Source: Brachypterus glaber (taxonomy: Eukaryota; Arthropoda; Insecta; Coleoptera; Kateretidae). Taken from it: a stretch of DNA of 64,000 nt. Numbering within the stretch: the stretch's first letter is position 1; the number at the start of each line of letters is the position of its first letter. The notes under the pieces are model-generated. The model was not told the DNA's origin. It was given only the letters and a program-made list of their open reading frames with translations, and ran no database searches. The stretch is taken from the NCBI GenBank assembly GCA_958510825.1, contig OY294046.1, positions 12,068,847 to 12,132,846 on the forward strand. Reading direction: 5' to 3'. Both the position numbers and the translations under genes were made by a program. Of this stretch, positions 11,860 to 21,650 are shown one piece after another.

Positions 11860-12002
11860 GGCTTAGTTTACACCATGGTCATGCATGGGTACTACATTTT
11901 AAGTCCAGGTACGTTTTATCTACCTATCTCTGTTTACAAAATGTTATAAACAGAGATAGGTACCTGGACTTAAAATATAGTACCCATGATGTAAACTAAG
12001 CC
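11860..12002. repeat. Hairpin repeat, about 143 nt
   Basis: The left arm contains GGCTTAGTTTACA, GGGTACTAC and TTTAAGTCCAGGTAC. The right arm repeats them inverted (GTACCTGGACTTAAA, GTACCC, TGTAAACTAAGCC). The inner stem is 'cctatctctgtttac/aacagagatagg'. Confidence 0.7.
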
Positions 12003-12151
12003 AATAAAAACAAAATATGGTCAAAATGTCAACCCTTCAGCTTAAAAGGGGCGAAAGTTATCGTGTCAACAGCTGTTGGTACGATAACTTTACAGGCCGA
12101 CAGATAGACAGACAGATCGAGAAAGGAAAAAAACTATTTTCGACATAAAGG

Positions 12152-12335
12152 AAGAACTAGACAAACTGGTTAAGGCGTCTTGACACGTCGGCTAGCGTGA
12201 GTTCAATTCCCACCCACGCCGCGCCGATTGCCTTTTTCAGTTAATTAATAATTTTAATTTGGCGAAGGCGACAGGTGAAACAAAGACACATCCCTAAAAA
12301 CTGGGTCGAAAGTCAGTTAAAGCCATGACTTAGTA
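12152..12335 (+). mobile_element. tRNA-derived SINE-like unit
   Basis: A polymerase III-type promoter layout is visible. An A-box-like CTGGTTAAGGCG lies at 12166-12177 and a B-box-like GTTCAATTCC at 12201-12210, spaced as in a tRNA gene, followed by a short arm-like CCCACCCACGCC. The acceptor stem does not pair convincingly and the sequence runs on into non-tRNA DNA. A SINE head or decayed tRNA pseudogene is therefore more likely than a working tRNA. Confidence 0.45.
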
Positions 12336-12369
12336 GAGGGAACCACTGCAGTGGTTCCCTTTACTACTA
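12331..12369. repeat. Near-perfect short palindrome
   Basis: AGTAGAGGGAACCACTGCA is followed directly by its complement, giving a stem of about 19 bp with almost no loop, just downstream of the SINE-like unit. Confidence 0.7.
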
Positions 12370-12451
12370 GCCAAAAAAGTCTTAGACTTAGGGGATGCTT
12401 AATTAAGTAGAATAGTACGAGGTTAAACAAACAAAAAAAAGAAACAAACAT

Positions 12452-13329
12452 CCCTGGTAGAAAAGTACATAAATCTAACTTAACATAACATTAGATTAGT
12501 GAAATTTTTATGTTTAGTCTCAAACGTTATACAAAAACGTTATAAAATATATAAATCTAACCTTAAAAACTAACGTTTGACAGAAACGTTATAAAATATA
12601 TAAATCTAACCTTAAAAAGTAACGTTTGACAAAAACGTTATAAAATATATAAATCTAACGTTAGTTTTCTAACTAAATTCTAACCTTTTTCTAACCTTAT
12701 TCTAACTTTAAATATTTTTTTAATTTCCATTATTAATACGTAAGATATAGTAGAAAATACTCATTTCAGGCAGCTATGTGCCTAGGTTTGATAATTATTT
12801 ATTATTTCTATAATAAACTTAAAAAAATATCCCCCAAAAGTCAAAATTATAGTAAGTCTGGCAACGCTGTACTATAATTGAAAAAATATTTTAAGATTTT
12901 GAATGTATAAATAAATATTAACTAACTAAATATAAAGTTTTTTCTAAGAGGTAAACGTATTTATCGAAGTATAACAGGATATTACACGAAAAATATTTAG
13001 GGCCACCTAAAAATATGGCTATTTTATAAATAAATGTAACGAGATTATGTTTAAAAATATCATGATTGCTAAAATATATTAAGATTTATTTATATGAATA
13101 AAGTTGTCTCCAGCTGCCATTTTATGATGCAGGTCTAAATTTCCTAGTTGGCCAAGCCCCCTCCGAACGTTAGAAATTAAACGTACTTATAACGTATTTC
13201 TAACTTAAAAATCTGACGGTAAATTAACGTTTGTAACTAACGTTTGATTCTAACGTTAAAAAGCGGGAGATTTGCACATATTTTATAACATTAGAAAAAC
13301 GTTATGCTAACGTTAAATTTCTACTAGGG
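12452..13329. mobile_element. CCCTAGTAGAAA-family MITE, copy B (reverse orientation)
   Basis: It begins CCCTGGTAGAAAAGTACAT and ends AAATTTCTACTAGGG, the same two different ends as copy D (40495-41378) in the opposite direction. Internal blocks are shared with copies A, C and D: the (TAACGTTAG) words, a 'ggcgtggcc'-like segment, and 'gcgttgccagacttactat'. There is no reading frame. Flanking bases give no clear target duplication. Confidence 0.8.
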
Positions 13330-13608
13330 ATTTCTCCATGAACTATGAATTCATATTTTTTTCAAGACTAGACCTAGGTCTAACCAAAAAAAAATATGTC
13401 GATCACAATGCTTTCTTTTTAAGGGAAATTAAAAAGACCGCCCTGACTTTTCGATCCACCCCTGGTATTAAAGTACCTATCTTGAGTTAATAGGAAGACA
13501 TATTATTTATTACAATTATAATTGTTTATAAACAATACCCATTATTATGAGTATCTTTTACATAATTGCGATTATATAAAACATTACTGCATAACAAAAC
13601 AGAGTTAA

Positions 13609-14186
13609 GGCCTATCCAGAAGCTTGCATAATAACATAAAACATAAGAAAACAAGCTGGATTGTATTGGTATACCTCGTAATATTTCAAACTGGATTTAC
13701 TCTTACCTTATGAGTAGGAAACTTATTATTAACCTAAATGGGAGAACAAAATCGAAGGTTTTTAATTCCAAGCTTGGTGTCCTCAAGGCTCTATTCTTGG
13801 TCCTTTGCTATTTTTGCTATTTGTAAACGACCTACCATATCACATAAGACGTGCCTTAGTTATCATGTTTTCAGACGATACTACAATATTAATTTCAGCA
13901 TTTTCGCCCACTGAACTGCATGCGCTTATCTTAGATGTACTTAACGATTTTGAAACATGGTGTCAAAGAAATAAGCTTATTTTAAACAAGGAAAAAAATG
14001 TGAAATATTAGACTTACCAAATGTACTCTATGTATCTATACTTGGTCAATAAATATTATTATTATTATTATTATTATTATAAAACGATGCCGTGATTGGC
14101 TTACAAGATACATGTCGGCACATCAAGCCAATCACGGCATCGCATTCTTATGTACTATGTTGTTATGCGAGCCTGTGGATATGCCC
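13609..14186. mobile_element. TTAA-flanked element containing a retroelement fragment
   Basis: The left end GGCCTATCCAGAAGC follows TTAA. The right end is its inverted relative (reverse complement GGGCATATCCACAGGC) and is followed by TTAA, as in piggyBac-type insertions. The terminal arms extend about 45 bp or more. The interior carries a reverse-transcriptase fragment and an ATT microsatellite. A left-end fragment is at 1023-1091 and a right-end fragment at about 61927-61975. Confidence 0.6.
13680..14011 (+). pseudogene. Non-LTR retrotransposon reverse-transcriptase fragment
   Basis: Translation gives the core of a jockey/CR1-like reverse transcriptase. There is a GSILGPLLFLLFVNDLP-type block, then FSDDTTILI in the position of the catalytic YADD box, then a 'W..N.L.LN..K' block. 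A one-base deletion just before the QGS motif (about 13782) puts the upstream part in another frame. Only about 110 codons remain and the fragment is surely dead. A (TTA)n tract follows at about 14053-14080, like the 3' tail of such an element. Confidence 0.75.
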
Positions 14187-14190
14187 TTAA

Positions 14191-16025
14191 AAATCAACAA
14201 TAGTTTAAAGCAAATCAACGATCTAATAACTCTTCTTTCTAGAATACGCATATCGTTAAAATAAAGTATCGCCAACATCTCGGTTTGTTTGTAAACAAAT
14301 AGTAGATATAAGCAGGCCTGAACAATAACAATTACCAGTAAGTAACTGGTATTGTTGTCTCTGTTAGAACAAATATGTGCGAATAAGACAGACGAATGTG
14401 TATGTTGCCGACGTTTTTGTCAGTTTTAACGAATGAAATGCCTATTCTAGAGAGAAGAGTTATTAGTTCGTTGAAGCAAATGCACCCGCAGCTGCAGGAT
14501 TTTTCGTAAGTGGCGGAAAATCACCCAAACGATTTAGGCCATCCAAATGTTTATCAAAGTGGCGCCCTTTAATACGTGGGTTATGCAAATGTGGTAGATT
14601 TTTTATATTTTTTTGAAAAGATAGTATTTGTAAAGTTAGTATATGAGATAGTATATCAGTATAGTTATGTTTAGTAAAATTTGAACAATATATCCAAAAA
14701 GTATTTTGTGTGGTTTGATAATATGGGAAACTGTATATGATAGAAGGTACACTTTATCGGTACATTGCGGAACATTAGGATTAAAAAAAAAAATATATTA
14801 AATATTTTTGAATTTTGGTTCCAAAAATAAGTTTTGGGAAAATAAGTATTTTTTATATTTTTTTATATAGGTTTAACATAGCAGAGAGGTCAATAGTTTT
14901 GAGATGCAGTAGAGTAAGAAATATCAGGTGTGAATATTTTTTATATTTATTGGTCAATAGAACAAATAAATAAAAATTTTGGTCAGAGGTATGTCGTTAA
15001 GCTGTACAGTCTTTCCGTTTATATGGATTGAGCGTTTTTTTCAATGAAAAGAAAAATTTCGCTGAGAATATAGTATTTTTTCTTTACTCTGGTAGTGAGG
15101 AAACATTTGAGGGTACTCTTTACAGACCTTGTATAGCCGAGATAGAGGCTACCAAATAGTATATCCTGTGCGTTTTTGTAACCTGAGTGGAGGGGGAATT
15201 TTATTTCATATTTTATAGAGCCAGAACACGGTTATACTGTACAGCATTTATAGGGTTGCCAGCCGGTAGAGGATGGTTTATAATTTGATTGCTTGAAATT
15301 TTAGGACACTTTAGCCGAAGCTATTCAAAATTTTAACCTTACCAAGCAACAAATTTAGTAGTTTTTTGTATACTTATTGTTCCAATAGAGTACAATAAAG
15401 TATTTTTTTTGAAATTTTATGAGGCCAGTAGAGCACATATATTTCAATAGTTTAGATTAATATTTTTTTTTCGGGTTTAGAATACATAAATCTGGGAAAT
15501 TATTTTTTTTTGGGTATTTTTGAGTACGATTTTGTGAGTTGTAGAAAAAATTTTGAGAAAAAAATTTTTTTGAGAATATTTGATAAAAATTTTGTGCAAG
15601 TAGAGTACATAACGCTATTAGTTTTTGCAAAGATTTAGCGTGCCATTCTTAAGCCAATAGAATAGAATTTTTTAGTATTTTTGGAAAATAACTGTAAAAT
15701 ATATACAGGGGTAAATTAAAAAGTTAGTAACTTTTATTAGAAAATAAAAAGTAATATTTTTTGGAAATAGTAGTATACAGGGTGGTACTAGCATACGCCG
15801 TGACATTGAAAAAATTTTTTAGTAGTAGAAAAATTAAATTTTTGAATTTTTTTCTAAAAATAAAATAGAAAAAGAAAGTGAAAATAATTTTGACAGTGTT
15901 TTCTTCTCACAATTTTAGGTAAAGATTAAATTTAGGTACAAAATTTTATACGAGGGTAGATATTAAAGTAAAAAATAGTTTTGAAATAAATTTCAGTTTT
16001 ATAAAATAAATAAATAATTTTCAAA
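14191..16025 (+). other. 5' region of the gypsy-like element (leader, LTR not resolved)
   Basis: No coding exon is visible. A TGGCGCCC at 14560-14567, resembling the start of a lysine-tRNA primer binding site, could mark the end of a 5' LTR. The rest of that site does not match well, and I found no copy of 14191-14560 downstream of pol. About 1.4 kb of A/T-rich leader precedes gag. Confidence 0.35.
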
Positions 16026-17603
16026 ATGGAGGATTTAAATAAAATGGATCTTCGTTATTTAACAGTTGACCAATTAAATTATGAGCTACGCATCAGATCT
16101 TTAATACTGCGGAATGATAGAAATTCAAAAATTAAAACTCTGGGTAGGGCAATAGCACAAGATACTGATGATAGTAAATATGTTGATCCTGAATTCGATT
16201 ATAAAGGGGAAATGAAAATTATAGAGGATAATATAGAGGTGGTTAGAAATTTAATTAAAGAAGTTAATGAATTTGAGTATGGTATGTCACAACTTATTCG
16301 AATTAAATCAAATTTAGCACATATTAATAAACGATTAAATAGGTTTCCATTGGTAAAAGATGAAGAACAAAATAGAGATAAATTTATTAAAATAAATAGA
16401 GCTAATTGTTTAGAAATAGAAGCAGATTTAGTGGACGCGCATGAAAAATTTGTAGCAAAAGGGGTTTGTGATAATAACATTAATTTAAATAGCACAGTAA
16501 TTCAACCTTTAGCAAATACAACGGTCAGATTGGACCAAGATTTTATAAAACCAGTTCCAGTTTACAAGTGGGGGGTTAGTTTTGATGGAACATCTGATGT
16601 TTTATCATTTATTGAAAAAGTTGACTACCTAAAAATATGTAGAAATGTATCAGATGACATGTTGTTCAAAACTGCCTACGATTTGTTTAAGGAACCAGCC
16701 CTTTCGTGGTTTTTATCGGTTAGAAGTTCAGTAAATAGTTGGTCCGATCTGGTTGAGTGTTTGAAAAAGGAATTTTTATCTGCAAGCGTGGATGACCGTA
16801 CTTGGGATGATATAAGAAGTAGATATCAAAAACAGGACGAGTCAATATCGGTTTTTATAGGTTCTATGGAAACTTTATTTAATCGGTTATTGCGAAAACC
16901 TAGTGATTATACAAAATTGAAAAGTATTAGGGAACGTATACTTCCGCATTACTTTACTCCTCTTTCATTGGTTGATATAAATTCATTAAATGACTTAAGA
17001 AAATATTGTAAAAAGTTGGACGATGCATATGCATGGAAACAAAAATGTGTATCAAATAAAAATGCGGTTGCTAAAAAAGTAAATCCAAAAATTAATGTTG
17101 TTGAAAGTTTAGAAAATTCAGTAAACTGTTGTTGTGAAAGGCCTGAATCAAGTAGAAATATTTGTAGAGAAGAAAATATTAGTCAAAATAATGTTTGTCA
17201 AGTCAGCTGTAGTCAAAATAATGCCAATAAAAGTAACACAAATAATAATAATTATAATGCAAATAATAAATATAATAGTTATGATAATACTAGTAATCGG
17301 TATAATAATTATAACAATGCCAACAATAGGTATAGTAACTATAATAGTAATTCAAATAGTAGATTTAATAATAATGTTAGAAACGGTTATAAAAGTAATT
17401 TTGGAAATAACAGAAATAGCGATAATACTAATAACAATGCTAGAACTGAAAATAATATTCAGCCTAAACAGATTATATGCTATAATTGCTCACAGCCTAA
17501 CCATGTGTTTAGTAAATGTCTGGCTAAACGTAGCATATTTTGTTTTAAATGTGGAAAAAAAGATGTGATGGTAAAAGACTGTCCAAACTGTTCAAAAAAC
17601 TAG
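16026..17603 (+). CDS. Gypsy-like retrotransposon Gag
   Basis: This 525-residue frame encodes the structural Gag polyprotein of an LTR retrotransposon. A retrotransposon-gag-type domain lies at about residues 180-330 (start KWGVSFDG, later WSDLVECLKKEF). An asparagine-rich linker from AAT/AAC expansion follows at about 395-480, then two zinc-knuckle motifs. The first, C485-x2-C-x4-H-x4-C498, is complete. The second, C506 to C519, keeps the spacing but has valine 514 where histidine is expected. The frame overlaps pol by 55 bases in the -1 frame, with a run of seven A at 17555-17561. The start is the first ATG of a long open frame, after a leader. The copy is open throughout, so it is fairly young. 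Confidence 0.9.
   Translation: MEDLNKMDLRYLTVDQLNYELRIRSLILRNDRNSKIKTLGRAIAQDTDDSKYVDPEFDYKGEMKIIEDNIEVVRNLIKEVNEFEYGMSQLIRIKSNLAHINKRLNRFPLVKDEEQNRDKFIKINRANCLEIEADLVDAHEKFVAKGVCDNNINLNSTVIQPLANTTVRLDQDFIKPVPVYKWGVSFDGTSDVLSFIEKVDYLKICRNVSDDMLFKTAYDLFKEPALSWFLSVRSSVNSWSDLVECLKKEFLSASVDDRTWDDIRSRYQKQDESISVFIGSMETLFNRLLRKPSDYTKLKSIRERILPHYFTPLSLVDINSLNDLRKYCKKLDDAYAWKQKCVSNKNAVAKKVNPKINVVESLENSVNCCCERPESSRNICREENISQNNVCQVSCSQNNANKSNTNNNNYNANNKYNSYDNTSNRYNNYNNANNRYSNYNSNSNSRFNNNVRNGYKSNFGNNRNSDNTNNNARTENNIQPKQIICYNCSQPNHVFSKCLAKRSIFCFKCGKKDVMVKDCPNCSKN
17134..17568 (+). other. Shadow frame inside gag (not a gene)
   Basis: This alternative frame is rich in isoleucine because it reads the Asn-codon repeat of gag one base out of frame. 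It is noted so that it is not annotated as a membrane protein. Confidence 0.8.
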
Positions 17604-20062
17604 TTGAAGGAGTGCGAATGAATAGCCGACATTCACATTATCCTAGGGCTGTGATCGATTATAAAAATGTAAATTTAATTAACCATAGTAAAAATTCAAA
17701 TTTTGATAGAAATTTAAATAAAAATAGTTTTAGTAAAGCCGAGTCTAATAACTATTTTTCAAAATCGGAGTGGAAAAATTGGTTAGATAAGGTAAAGTCA
17801 TTTTTTAAAGAATTTAAAAATCCACATATATCAATAGTAAATGTAAATCCGTTTCAAAAAGTAAAAGAAGATAATAGACCCTATATGAAAATTAGTATTT
17901 TTGATAATAGTATTATTGCGTTGTTAGATACAGGGGCAAATTGTTCAATAATAGGTGATATAGGTTTAAAATTACTTAAAAGTTTAGGTTTAAATATTTC
18001 AAAAAGTAAAATTAATTTTGTGACAACAGCTGATAAGAAAAAACAAGAAGTTTTAGGTATGATTGATTTACCTATAAAAGTTAATGATAAGGTGAAAATT
18101 TTATCATGTTTAGTAGCACCTACAGTAAAGACAAATTTTATTTTAGGTATGGATTTTATTAGATTATTCTCACTTTCGTTAAATTTTGCGAACGATTCTT
18201 GGAAATTTAATAGTAATAATATTAGTATGATTAGTGATAGCGATAGTAATAAAAAAGACAGTGGTTTAGTTGAGTTAAATGAACAGGAAAAAATTAAAGC
18301 TAAAGAAATTCATAATTTGTTTAAAAAGATAAGTGGGGAAAAGTTAGGTAGAACAAATGTAATGCAACACGATATTGATACAGGGGATAGTAAGCCATTT
18401 AAAATGAGACAATATAGTATGTCACCGTACATGTTAGATATTTTAGTTAAGGAGCTAAAAGAGATGTTGAAACAAGGCGTAGTTTCACCATCACATAGTG
18501 AATATAATAGTCCCGTTTTATTAGTTAAAAAATCAGATGGTACTCAAAGACTTTGTTTTGACGGGCGCAAACTTAACTCTGTAACTAAAAAAGATTCATA
18601 TCCATTACCGCGTATTGATAGGATTTTAAAAACATTAGGCAAAGCTAAGTATATCTCGACTATCGATTTGAAAAAAGCATTCTGGCAAATCCCACTGACT
18701 AATTCGTCAAAAGTAAAAACAGCATTTACAGTTCCTGGATATGGACTATATCATTTTAATGTAATGCCATTTGGGTTGGCAAATGCAGCTCAACGACAAC
18801 AAAGATTAATGGACAAGTTATTTGGGCCATCCTGGGAGCCGTATTTGTTTGTTTATCTTGACGATATAATTCTTGTATCTTCTTCTTTTGAAGAGCATAT
18901 AGAACTACTTAAAAAAGTTTTTGAAGTTTTAAGAAATGCTAATTTAACAGTTAATTATGAAAAATGTAGATTATTTAGGGAATCAATAAATTATTTAGGT
19001 TTTGTTTTAAATAAAGACGGTTTACAGACGGACAGTTCAAAAGTACAAGATATGATAAATTATAAAAGACCAACAACTACCACTGAAGTTAAAAGATTTC
19101 TTGGACTCTGTTCTTGGTACAGAAGGTTTATCTCTCATTTCTCAACGTTAGTAGCTCCACTAAACGCGTTATTAAAAGGATTAGGTAAAAGAAAACCAAT
19201 TAAATGGAATGACGAAGCGGAACTAGCTTTCAAAAATATTAAAGAAGCTTTAATTTCAGCACCAGTTTTAGCTACCCCTAATTTTTCTCTCCGTTTTACT
19301 ATTCAATCCGATGCTAGTAATGTCGGAATTGGCTCGGTATTAACGCAGTTACAAGATAAAAAAGAGCGTGTCATTGCCTACGCAAGTAGATCATTGTCTA
19401 GAGCAGAAAGAAATTATTCGGTGGGAGAACGGGAACTTCTTAGTTTGATATATGCGATAGAGCGGTTTAGGGGTTATGTGGAAGGCGTTAGATTCGAGGC
19501 GATAACCGATCATTCTAGTTTAAAATACTTAAGTAATCTTAAGGACCCTACAGGTCGATTAGCTAGATGGGCTTTAAAATTACAACAGTATGATGTAGAT
19601 ATAAAATTTAGGAAAGGTAAACTTAATGTAGTGCCAGACGCACTGAGTAGAGCTTTCGATGAGGTTGAACCGGAAAAAGTTAGTTTTCCATCAGTTAGTT
19701 TAGTTTCTTTTGATATAGAAAATTGTAATAAAGATAAATATTATGTGTCATTAAAAGAAAAAATATCCAAGAATCCAGAGCAACATAAAGAATTTAAAGT
19801 TATAGATGGTAAAATTTATAAATATTATCCATCTAATTTAGGGGTTAAAAGTAATATAGTAGAGTGGCGGTTATTAGTTCCAGAATTTTATAGAAAAAAT
19901 GTCTTACAAGAGTGTCACGATAATGTTTTGGCTGCGCACTTAGGATTTTTCAAGACTTTAAAGAGAGTTTCTCAGGAATATTATTGGCCGCGTATGAGGG
20001 GCGATATTTTAAGTATTGTAAGTCTTGCAATATATGTGCAGAACAAAAAGTTAGTAATGTAG
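17549..20062 (+). CDS. Gypsy-like Pol: protease, reverse transcriptase, RNase H, start of integrase
   Basis: The frame has 837 codons; its true start is probably the -1 frameshift from gag rather than its first ATG. The aspartic protease motif LLDTGANCS is at about residue 125. Reverse transcriptase follows, with the catalytic YLDD at 436-439 and the gypsy-typical KKSDGTQRLCFDGRKLN block. RNase H then has its first aspartate at about 588 (IQSDAS), with GERELLSLIYA and TDHSSLKYL downstream. The tail enters the integrase zinc-binding region (ECHDN..AAHLG..YYWPRM) and then runs out of frame into a stop. The remainder of integrase is open in the next -1 frame from about 20005, so a small deletion or equivalent indel has split pol. 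There is no sign of an envelope gene. Confidence 0.9.
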   Translation: MWKKRCDGKRLSKLFKKLVEGVRMNSRHSHYPRAVIDYKNVNLINHSKNSNFDRNLNKNSFSKAESNNYFSKSEWKNWLDKVKSFFKEFKNPHISIVNVNPFQKVKEDNRPYMKISIFDNSIIALLDTGANCSIIGDIGLKLLKSLGLNISKSKINFVTTADKKKQEVLGMIDLPIKVNDKVKILSCLVAPTVKTNFILGMDFIRLFSLSLNFANDSWKFNSNNISMISDSDSNKKDSGLVELNEQEKIKAKEIHNLFKKISGEKLGRTNVMQHDIDTGDSKPFKMRQYSMSPYMLDILVKELKEMLKQGVVSPSHSEYNSPVLLVKKSDGTQRLCFDGRKLNSVTKKDSYPLPRIDRILKTLGKAKYISTIDLKKAFWQIPLTNSSKVKTAFTVPGYGLYHFNVMPFGLANAAQRQQRLMDKLFGPSWEPYLFVYLDDIILVSSSFEEHIELLKKVFEVLRNANLTVNYEKCRLFRESINYLGFVLNKDGLQTDSSKVQDMINYKRPTTTTEVKRFLGLCSWYRRFISHFSTLVAPLNALLKGLGKRKPIKWNDEAELAFKNIKEALISAPVLATPNFSLRFTIQSDASNVGIGSVLTQLQDKKERVIAYASRSLSRAERNYSVGERELLSLIYAIERFRGYVEGVRFEAITDHSSLKYLSNLKDPTGRLARWALKLQQYDVDIKFRKGKLNVVPDALSRAFDEVEPEKVSFPSVSLVSFDIENCNKDKYYVSLKEKISKNPEQHKEFKVIDGKIYKYYPSNLGVKSNIVEWRLLVPEFYRKNVLQECHDNVLAAHLGFFKTLKRVSQEYYWPRMRGDILSIVSLAIYVQNKKLVM
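17555..17561 (+). promoter_or_regulatory. Candidate -1 ribosomal frameshift site A_AAA_AAA
   Basis: In the gag frame the codons read GGA-AAA-AAA-G, so the last A of GGA plus two AAA codons form a classic X_XXY_YYZ heptamer. Slipping back one base enters the pol frame, which is open from 17549. This is the usual way such elements make a Gag-Pol fusion. A downstream stimulatory structure was not established. Confidence 0.6.
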
Positions 20063-20988
20063 CACGACCTGGTTTTATGGGTAAAGAAAAAGATGTACGT
20101 TTTCCGTGGCAGGTTATTTCGGCGGACTTTATCGGACCATTTCCTAGATCGACAGGGGGTTTTACGCATTTGTTAGTCGTCTCGGATTGGTTTACGAAAT
20201 ATACCTTATTACATCCGGTAAGGGCTGCAACTGCTCAAGCAGTAGTTAAGTTTATGGAAAATGAAGTATTTTTAGTTTATGGGGTGCCGCAGTTTATTTT
20301 AGTTGACAACGGTACACAATTTGCGGGTAAAATATTTAAAAAGCTTTGTCAGGAATATGAAGTGCAAAAGATTTGGTATAATGCCAAATTTCATAGCCAA
20401 GTTAACCCGACCGAAAGGCAGAACCGTACAATTGGTACAGCAATACGTTCGTACATAAAAGATAATCATCGGCATTGGTGTAAAAATTTAAGTAAATTAG
20501 GTGTAGCATTACGTACAGCAGTTAATGAAGTCACAGGTTTTTCGCCAGCGTTTCTTAACTTCGGTAGAAACGTACCTCTTACGGGGACTTATTATGGCAA
20601 AATTCCGTCAACTGACGGCGTTGAATTAAAACCTGGCGACAGAGAACTGTATGGCAATGATTTAGCGGGGTTAAAGGATATTTTTAGCGACATAAAAAAT
20701 CGTTTACATGATGCTTACGAGCGGAATAAAAAATCCTATGACTTTAGGAAGCGCGAAATTTCATTTATGGTAGGCGATAAAGTCTGGAAAAGAAATAAAG
20801 TACTTTCAAGTGCAGCTAATTATTTTGCAGCTAAATTAGCACCTAAATATACTTTATGTAAAGTTATAAGTAAAAAGTCAAAATTAGTTTATGAATTAAG
20901 TGATAAGAAAGGAAATTGTATTGGTGATTGGCACGTTAAAGATTTGAAGCAGCATTTTGGCTCTAATAGCGATGTGTCTGTAGGATAG
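19984..20988 (+). pseudogene. Gypsy-like integrase, separated from Pol by a frameshift
   Basis: This is the continuation of pol in the -1 frame; the apparent first codon is not a real start. It has the second half of the zinc-binding motif (C15-x2-C18) and the integrase core with the catalytic triad D48 (ISADF), D108 (LVDNGTQF) and E144 (NPTERQNR). The C-terminal region GDKVWKRN...KLAPKYTL...VYEL matches the strand-rich end of gypsy integrases. The final stop is at 20986-20988. The core is complete, so the frameshift near 20000 is the main visible defect of pol. Confidence 0.85.
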
Positions 20989-21636
20989 AATTATGAATTT
21001 TTAAATTGAATGATCGATCATTCATTAACATTGACAGTATTAGTATAATAGGATCCTAGAAAAATTAAAATCCCGATTATGACAAGTACGTACGAAATAT
21101 ATAGTGAAGTTTTAGTAACTAGTAGATTAGGTTAAACTAAGTAATAGATAAGTTAATAGAATTAGTAATGTGAAAAAAGTTAATCTTTGTATAAAATTTA
21201 ATTTAAGATGTTCATTCGATTAGGCTTTGTGAGAGACTTTTCCCGATTATGTCACTTTCTCGATTATGTCACTTTCCCGATTATGTCACTTTCTCGATTA
21301 TGTCCCTTGTAGTATAACAAGGCGTGTGGTACACGAAGTTATCAAAAGTTCACAACAGCTGAAAATCATTTTGAGTTTTGAGGAGATAAAATTCTAAAGT
21401 ATTTATCTTTCTGGTCTTGCTAAGATGTTAATTGTAAATTTATTGTAATGATATTTAAACTAAAAGAAGTTTAAATATAATAGTAATTTTGTTTTGAGTT
21501 TTGATTGGTTAATGATTTAAGTAGAAATGTTTGATGTAACTTTAAAATAATTTAAAGTTCACTATTATGGTTTTCATAAAAAAGGAAATTCCTTTTAATG
21601 AAAAAATATTTTTGGGAATAAATATTTTTTATTTCC
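20989..21636 (+). other. 3' untranslated region of the gypsy-like element
   Basis: No further open frame and no env-like gene is present. The stretch contains the 17-bp tandem array at 21244-21307 and ends in a purine tract, as expected for the interval between pol and the 3' LTR. Confidence 0.55.
21244..21307. repeat. 17-bp tandem array (CGATTATGTCACTTTCY)
   Basis: Three full units and one partial unit of CGATTATGTCACTTTCT/C follow one another without spacers. An isolated relative, CCCGATTATGACAAG, lies at about 21072. It lies between pol and the putative 3' LTR. Confidence 0.85.
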
Positions 21637-21650
21637 GGGGAGGAAGGCTG
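21637..21650 (+). promoter_or_regulatory. Candidate polypurine tract and 3' LTR start
   Basis: GGGGAGGAAGG is followed by CTGTGTAGCATG. A purine run directly before a TG-starting sequence is typical of the plus-strand priming site before a 3' LTR. The matching 5' LTR was not found by eye, so this is tentative. Confidence 0.45.

Noticed and set aside
12152..12225. Functional tRNA gene
   Set aside because: The A and B boxes are plausible, but the acceptor and anticodon stems do not pair convincingly; a SINE head or pseudogene fits better.
14191..14560. Confident call of a 5' LTR ending at TGGCGCCC
   Set aside because: No copy of this stretch was found downstream of pol, and the rest of the primer site does not match well; kept only as a candidate.
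19984..20062. Second programmed frameshift inside integrase
   Set aside because: No slippery heptamer is evident at the break and the zinc-binding motif would be split, so a disabling indel is the simpler reading.
21244..21307. CRISPR-like array
   Set aside because: Repeats are contiguous with no spacers, and the genome is animal; it is a simple tandem repeat within a retroelement.
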